Shown: piece after piece, positions 6,138 to 9,595 of the stretch
How positions within the stretch are numbered: the first letter of the stretch is position 1
Layout: the number at the start of each line of letters is the position of its first letter
NCBI GenBank assembly: GCA_964481035.1
Contig: CAYZSE010000124.1
Span: forward strand, 1 to 9,595
Length of the DNA: 9,595 nt
DNA from: JAAAPF01 sp964481035
GTDB lineage: Bacteria > Pseudomonadota > Alphaproteobacteria > Geminicoccales > Geminicoccaceae
Reading direction: 5' to 3'
The notes under the pieces: generated by a model
Database searches by the model: none
What the model saw: the letters and a program-made list of their open reading frames with translations, nothing else
Told to the model about the DNA's origin: nothing
Program-made: the position numbers and the translations under genes

Positions 6138-6578
6138 ATGCGCGTGCTGCTCGCCGCCGTGTTGTTGCTGGCCGGTGTCGCCGCCAAGGCGGAGCCGCTG
6201 GTGGTCGAGGTCTGGAAGACGCCCGGCTGCGGCTGCTGCGGCGATTGGGTGCAGGTCATGCGCGCGGCGGGCTTCGCCGTCGCGACGCACGACCTCGAGG
6301 ATCTGTCGATGGTGAAGCGGATCGCCGGCGTGCCGGCGCACCTGGCCGCCTGCCACACGGCGACGGTCGGCGGCTACGCCATCGAGGGCCACGTCCCGCC
6401 GGCGGCGGTGCGCCGGCTGCTCGCCGAGCAGCCCGAGCTCGCCGGCCTCGGCGTGCCGGGCATGCCGCTCGGCTCGCCCGGCATGTCGGGCCCGCCCGAG
6501 CGCTTCGAGGTGATCGGCTTCGGCGCCGGCGAGGAGGTCGTCCGGAGCACCTGGCGAGGCGATCGCCGCCTCGATTGA
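6138..6578 (+). CDS. DUF411 metal-binding protein, CopG-like copper resistance protein
   Basis: The 146-residue product has a signal peptide (MRVLLAAVLLLAGVAAKA, cleavage likely before EP at 19). The DUF411 domain follows: VVEVWKTPGCGCCGDWVQVM with the Cys31-X-Cys33-Cys34 motif, then HDLEDLSMVKRIAGVP, CHTATVGGYAIEGHVP (Cys72, His73) and a conserved end (RFEVIGFG). DUF411 includes Pseudomonas CopG, a periplasmic protein known to bind copper through cysteines, so copper handling in the periplasm is likely. The ATG at 6138 is chosen over the GTG at 6117 and the ATGs at 6129/6132. GGGAG (6124-6128) is 9 bases ahead of it, the signal peptide starts there, and the predicted transcript begins only just upstream of 6117. 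A Met/Gly/Pro-rich stretch (GVPGMPLGSPGMSGPP, 105-120) could be an extra soft-metal site or only a loop. It is co-transcribed with the SHOCT-domain gene 29 bases downstream. Confidence 0.9.
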   Translation: MRVLLAAVLLLAGVAAKAEPLVVEVWKTPGCGCCGDWVQVMRAAGFAVATHDLEDLSMVKRIAGVPAHLAACHTATVGGYAIEGHVPPAAVRRLLAEQPELAGLGVPGMPLGSPGMSGPPERFEVIGFGAGEEVVRSTWRGDRRLD

Positions 6579-6607
6579 GCCCCGCCCCTCGCCGAAAGGT
6601 CACCGCC

Positions 6608-6907
6608 GTGAACCCGTCCGTGCTCGCCGCCGTCGCCACCATCGTCCCGGGCACGGCCCTCGCCCAGCCCGCCGACCGTTGGGACCACCCGATGATGACG
6701 TGGGGCGGGATGGGCTGGCTCGGGACCATCCTCTGGGTCGTCCTCGTCGCCGCCTTCGTCCTGCTCGTCCTCGCGCTCGCCAAGCGGATCGGCGGCGATG
6801 CGCGAAAGCCGGCAAGCGATCCCCTCGCCATTCTCAAAGAACGCCTTGCCCGTGGCGAGATCGACCTCGAGGAGTACGAGGCCCGCCGCAGGGCGATCGA
6901 GGGTTGA
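6608..6907 (+). CDS. Small secreted/membrane protein with one helix and a C-terminal SHOCT domain
   Basis: The 99-residue protein starts at GTG, with AAAGGT (6595-6600) 7 bases upstream. Residues 1-19 look like a signal peptide ending in TALA|QP. A short Met/Trp/Gly segment follows (HPMMTWGGMGW, ~28-38), then a strong membrane helix (LGTILWVVLVAAFVLLVLAL, ~39-58), and finally a typical SHOCT motif, DPLAILKERLARGEIDLEEY, ending RRRAIEG. SHOCT segments are thought to mediate oligomerisation or protein contacts. Proteins of this design often sit beside copper genes in proteobacteria (general knowledge). The Met-rich segment before the helix would face the periplasm and could touch copper or the DUF411 partner, but that is inference. 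Its stop is only 3 bases from the stop of the converging permease gene, so no terminator can fit between them. Confidence 0.8.
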   Translation: MNPSVLAAVATIVPGTALAQPADRWDHPMMTWGGMGWLGTILWVVLVAAFVLLVLALAKRIGGDARKPASDPLAILKERLARGEIDLEEYEARRRAIEG

Positions 6908-6910
6908 GAC

Positions 6911-7801
6911 TCAGTGCCCGCTTCTGCCGAGGCGCCGCTCGAGGCGCCGCGAGACCAGCGACAGCGTGAAGCAGATGACGAAATAGAGGGCGGCCACGGT
7001 CAGCCAGATCTCGAACACCTTGCGCGTCGCCACGCTGATCTGCTGGCCCGAGAAGGTCAGCTCCTGGACCGAGATGAGGCTGACGATCGAGCTGTCCTTG
7101 ACCAGAGAGATGAGCTGGCCGGTGAGCGGCGGCACGATGCGCCGCAGCGCCTGGGGGAGCACGACGAGGCGTAGCGTCTGCCAGCGATGGAGGCCCAAGG
7201 ACCGGCTCGCCTCCCATTGCCCCCGGGCGACGTTCTCGATGCCGGCGCGAATGATCTCGGCGACGTAGGCCGCCTCGAACAGGGCGAGGCACACCGTGCC
7301 GGTGATGAAGTTGGCGAAGAGGTTGGTCGGCCCGAACAGCGCCGTGACGACGGCCCGGCCGGTCCCCTCGAGCCCGCGCGCCCAGTCGGCGATGCCCAAG
7401 AGCTCGGTGATCGGCCCCGACAGGAAGAAGTAGAAGATGAAGATGAAGATCAGCGGCGGGATGTTGCGCACCAGCTCGACGTAGGTCCGCGCCAGCCAGC
7501 GCAGGGAGGGCCAGGTCGAGATCCGCCCGAGGGCCAGGACCGCGCCGACGACGAGCGCGATGAGCGAAGCCCAGACGGTCATCCTGAGCGTCGTCACCAG
7601 GCCGTCGAGGAGCATGTTGCTCCGCCAGCGGCCGCTCTCGGCCTCGAAGAAGAGGAAGTAGCCGGGGATCATCCCCCAGTTCCAGTCGTAGACGAGCCGC
7701 GTCTCGACGCGCCACCAGACCCAGCCGAGCATGGCCAGGATCAGGGCGAGGAGGATGAGGTCGAGGCCGGTCAGGCGCCCGACGAGGGGACGGGAGAGCA
7801 T
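6911..7801 (-). CDS. Polar amino acid ABC transporter permease (HisM/GltK type), second of two
   Basis: The 296-residue inner-membrane protein has hydrophobic segments at ~13-31, 64-92, 106-128, 165-187 and 262-285. The EAA loop, GQWEASRSLGLHRWQTLRLVVLPQ (start of the loop near residue 194), contacts the transporter ATPase. It is followed by PPLTGQLISLVKDSSIVSLISV, a hallmark of polar amino acid uptake permeases (PAAT family). It is clearly paralogous to the other permease at 8718-9500 and should form a heterodimer with it. Compared with that paralogue it has about 25 extra residues (~131-160) between the third and fourth hydrophobic segments. The ATG at 7801 has no good Shine-Dalgarno sequence. 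The 58 bases before it, back to the binding-protein stop, hold a strong hairpin, so lower translation than the binding protein is expected. Confidence 0.92.
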   Translation of the reverse strand: MLSRPLVGRLTGLDLILLALILAMLGWVWWRVETRLVYDWNWGMIPGYFLFFEAESGRWRSNMLLDGLVTTLRMTVWASLIALVVGAVLALGRISTWPSLRWLARTYVELVRNIPPLIFIFIFYFFLSGPITELLGIADWARGLEGTGRAVVTALFGPTNLFANFITGTVCLALFEAAYVAEIIRAGIENVARGQWEASRSLGLHRWQTLRLVVLPQALRRIVPPLTGQLISLVKDSSIVSLISVQELTFSGQQISVATRKVFEIWLTVAALYFVICFTLSLVSRRLERRLGRSGH

Positions 7802-7824
7802 CGGTCGAGGCCGGGGGCGAGCCG

Positions 7825-7853
7825 CGCCGGGCCCCGTCGTCGGGGGCCCGGCG
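7825..7853 (-). repeat. All-GC 11-bp hairpin between the binding-protein and permease genes
   Basis: CGCCGGGCCCC (7825-7835) is perfectly complementary to GGGGCCCGGCG (7843-7853), with a 7-base loop. It begins 6 bases after the binding-protein stop and no T-run follows, so it is more likely a transcript-stabilising or partly terminating structure than a full terminator. Hairpins in this position are known to raise binding-protein levels over permease levels in several ABC operons. That role here is inferred. Confidence 0.65.
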
Positions 7854-7859
7854 GTGGCG

Positions 7860-8681
7860 TCATTCGGGCAGCTGGTCCGCCCAGTCGCGGGTCGTGAACC
7901 AGTGCTGCCAACGCTCCTCGAGGAAGCCGTTGGCCTCGTTCAGCAGGATCCAGTTGTTGAAGTAGTTGAGCGCGTCCGGATCGCCCTTGCGCAGCGCGAA
8001 GCCCTCGAGCGTACCCTGGAAGGTCGCGCGGACCGGCAGGTAGATCTGCTCGGGGTAGAGGGCGGCGTCGGTGCCGGGCTTGGGCACCGCGCCGACATAG
8101 GCGTCGGCGTTGCCGTTGAGCACCTCTTGCAGGACGTCCGCCTCGGCGTCGAACTGGATCAGCCGCGCGTTGGGGAGCTGCGCTTGGACGGCGCTGGCGG
8201 CGGTGCTGCCGCGGACGGCGGCGACGGTGACGTCGCGGTCGTCGAAGGCCTCGAGCGTGGTCTCGCCCGGCATCCGCTCGACGCTGGCGGCGAGCATGTT
8301 GCCGGAGCTCGCATAGGGCAGCGTGAAGTTGACGCGCAGCATGCGGTCCGGGCGGAGCGACATGCCGGAGATGATGACGTCGAAATTGCCCGCGAGCAGC
8401 GCCGGGATCATGCCGTCCCAGACCGTGGGCACGAACTCGACCTCGACCCCCATGTCCTCGGCGAGCCTGGTCGCGACGTCGACCTCGAAGCCGATGACCT
8501 CGCCGGTCTTCGAGCGGAAGACCCAGGGCACGAAGTTGCCGACGCCGACGCGCAGGACGCCGCGCTCGCCGACCGTCTCGATCAGGCTCGGCTCTTGGGC
8601 CAGGGCCGGCAGGCTGGCGGTGATGCCGCCGAGGGTCGCACCGGCGAGCGCCGCCGCGAGCAATGACCGACGATTGAACAT
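7860..8681 (-). CDS. Polar amino acid ABC transporter substrate-binding protein (SBP_bac_3 family)
   Basis: The 273-residue periplasmic protein has an N-terminal signal peptide (NRRSLLAAALAGATLGGI..., cleavage likely after ALA at 28). The double arginine hints at, but does not prove, Tat export. Domain motifs of family 3 binding proteins are present: LRVGVGNFVPWVFRSKTGEV, GFEVDVATRLAEDMGV, WDGMIPALLAGNFDVIISGM, then SLRPDRMLRVNFTLPY with Arg113 as the likely carboxylate ligand, and NADAYVG with Asp193 as the likely amino-group ligand. These two residues support an alpha-amino acid substrate, while the side-chain preference is not readable. The ATG at 8681 has GGAGA (8689-8693) 7 bases upstream. 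It lies between two permease genes, 36 bases from the upstream one, and all three form one operon. Confidence 0.93.
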   Translation of the reverse strand: MFNRRSLLAAALAGATLGGITASLPALAQEPSLIETVGERGVLRVGVGNFVPWVFRSKTGEVIGFEVDVATRLAEDMGVEVEFVPTVWDGMIPALLAGNFDVIISGMSLRPDRMLRVNFTLPYASSGNMLAASVERMPGETTLEAFDDRDVTVAAVRGSTAASAVQAQLPNARLIQFDAEADVLQEVLNGNADAYVGAVPKPGTDAALYPEQIYLPVRATFQGTLEGFALRKGDPDALNYFNNWILLNEANGFLEERWQHWFTTRDWADQLPE

Positions 8682-8717
8682 TCTGGTCTCTCCGAGAGGT
8701 GCCCTTCGCTCTAGAGC

Positions 8718-9500
8718 TCAAGCGACCGCCCGCTGCAGGCGGCGCTCGAGGGCGGTCACGGCGAAGGAGAGCGTGACCGTCAAGCTGAGATAGAGGGCCG
8801 CGACCGTAAACCAGATCTCGAAGACCAGGAACGTGTCGGCGATGATGTTGCGGCCCTCGGTCGTCAGGTCGAAGACGGCGATGACCGAGACGATCGAGCT
8901 GTCCTTGATGAGCGAGATCGTCTGGCCGGTGAGCGGCGGCAGCATGATGCGCACCGCCTGGGGCAGGACCACGTGGCGGAGCGTCGGGTACCGGCGGAGC
9001 CCGAGCGCCTGCGCCGCCTCCCACTGGCCCTGCGGCACGCTGTCGAGCCCGGCGCGGAACATCTCGGCCGCATAGGCGCCCTCGAAGAGCGCGAGGGTCA
9101 AGATCGCCGCCGTCATCCGGTCGAGGCCGAGCACCGGCGAGAGCGCGAAGTAGACGACGTAGAGCTGGACCAAGAGCGGGGTGTTGCGGATGACCTCGAC
9201 GTAGGTCCGCGCCATCGCCCGGCCGACCAAGGACGCGCCGCGGTCGAGCAGCGCCGCGGCCAGCCCGAAGACCAGCATCAGCAAGAAGGCCGCGGCGCTG
9301 ATCTGCAGGGTGACGATCAGCCCGTCGACGAGAAAGCCGCGGACGAGCGTGCCGTCCTCCCACGCGAAGAGGTAGCGCGGCACCCGGTGCCAGTCCCAGT
9401 TGTAGCCGGTGCTGACGGCGCCCAGGTACACGCCCCAGACCAGGGCGCCCATGACGCTCGCATAGACGGCGAGGTGGAAATACGGGTTTTGGGGGCTCAT
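8718..9500 (-). CDS. Polar amino acid ABC transporter permease (HisQ/GltJ type), first of two
   Basis: The 260-residue inner-membrane permease has hydrophobic segments at ~10-28, 56-85, 98-124, 130-147 and 225-250. The EAA loop, GQWEAAQALGLRRYPTLR, starts near residue 158 and is followed by LPPLTGQTISLIKDSSIVSV, both typical of the PAAT family. An N-terminal TGYNWDWHRVPRYLF segment matches the NWDW-type periplasmic loop seen in glutamate/aspartate-type permeases and in its paralogue at 6911-7801. It is the first full gene of the transporter operon. The ATG at 9500 has no clear ribosome site, but it overlaps the stop of an upstream open frame (ATGA), so translation may depend on coupling. No ATP-binding subunit is in the window. 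It may be upstream of base 9595 or shared with another system. Confidence 0.92.
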   Translation of the reverse strand: MSPQNPYFHLAVYASVMGALVWGVYLGAVSTGYNWDWHRVPRYLFAWEDGTLVRGFLVDGLIVTLQISAAAFLLMLVFGLAAALLDRGASLVGRAMARTYVEVIRNTPLLVQLYVVYFALSPVLGLDRMTAAILTLALFEGAYAAEMFRAGLDSVPQGQWEAAQALGLRRYPTLRHVVLPQAVRIMLPPLTGQTISLIKDSSIVSVIAVFDLTTEGRNIIADTFLVFEIWFTVAALYLSLTVTLSFAVTALERRLQRAVA

Positions 9501-9595
9501 CGAGACCGAAATGACGACCGCTTCACGCTGGCGCGCAACATGGCGCCCTCACCCGCGCGCGCAACCCCCCACCGAACGTCCGAGCCACCGCCCGA
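9497..9595 (-). CDS. Possible 3' end of an upstream gene, or short leader ORF, overlapping the permease start
   Basis: On the minus strand one frame is open from the window edge to TGA at 9499-9497, which forms an ATGA overlap with the permease start. In the window it gives 32 residues (SGGGSDVRWGVARAGEGA, then MLRASVKRSSFRSR). If translation began at the internal ATG (9541) it would be a 14-residue leader, with GAGGG four bases ahead. The sequence matches no family I recognise and does not look like the end of an ABC ATPase. It may be a real upstream neighbour, a leader peptide or chance. Confidence 0.25.
   Translation of the reverse strand, partial: SGGGSDVRWGVARAGEGAMLRASVKRSSFRSR

Noticed and set aside
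8708..8717. 10-base palindrome GCTCTAGAGC between the permease and binding-protein genes
   Set aside because: Short, single and without a partner repeat, so it could easily arise by chance. It is too short for a terminator and has no T-run.
1..9595. CRISPR, insertion sequence, phage or attachment-site content
   Set aside because: No regularly spaced repeats, transposase or integrase motifs, terminal inverted repeats or tRNA-linked direct repeats were found.

Overview
The window is very GC-rich, with strong G/C bias at codon third positions, an HtrA-type protease with two PDZ domains, and Shine-Dalgarno sequences of the GGAG/GGGAG type. Together these suggest a high-GC alphaproteobacterium, perhaps Rhodospirillales or Geminicoccales. 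That placement is inference from gene types and composition, since no rRNA or other phylogenetic marker is present. I see no rRNA, tRNA, CRISPR array, insertion sequence, integrase or plasmid gene.

Layout. 1-219 (+) is the 3' end of a membrane protein resembling a CaCA-family sodium/calcium antiporter. 220-512 is non-coding and ends in a strong hairpin terminator. 513-2018 (-) encodes a periplasmic Do/DegP serine protease. 2019-2731 is a gene-poor stretch of about 700 bases holding the degP upstream region, a large dyad and some coding-like but start-less sequence. 2732-3187 (-) encodes a small helical, probably ferritin-like protein. 3202-3371 is a less GC-rich spacer. 3372-5928 (-) is a tight operon: an M20 amidohydrolase (N-acyl-amino-acid/hippurate hydrolase type), a DadA/DAO-type FAD oxidoreductase, and a possible 29-residue overlapping small ORF. 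6078-6907 (+) is a probable copper-response operon: a CueR/HmrR-type promoter, a CopG-like DUF411 protein, and a signal-peptide/one-helix/SHOCT protein. 6911-9500 (-) is a polar amino acid ABC transporter cluster in the order permease, binding protein, permease. It has no ATPase in view and a strong hairpin after the binding-protein gene. At the right edge an open minus-strand frame, possibly the end of another gene, overlaps the first permease start by ATGA.

How the genes may work together. The M20 hydrolase would release a free amino acid from an N-acylated one, and the FAD enzyme could oxidise it to the keto acid. The nearby ABC transporter could supply related substrates, but it is a separate transcription unit, so that link is only contextual. 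The copper unit is better supported, because a MerR-family-type dyad with the right geometry lies directly in front of a gene whose family is known for copper binding. Nothing here clearly amounts to an undescribed system. The best leads are the copper-type promoter with its DUF411/SHOCT pair, the oxidoreductase operon with its overlapping small ORF, and the structured gene-poor region upstream of degP.
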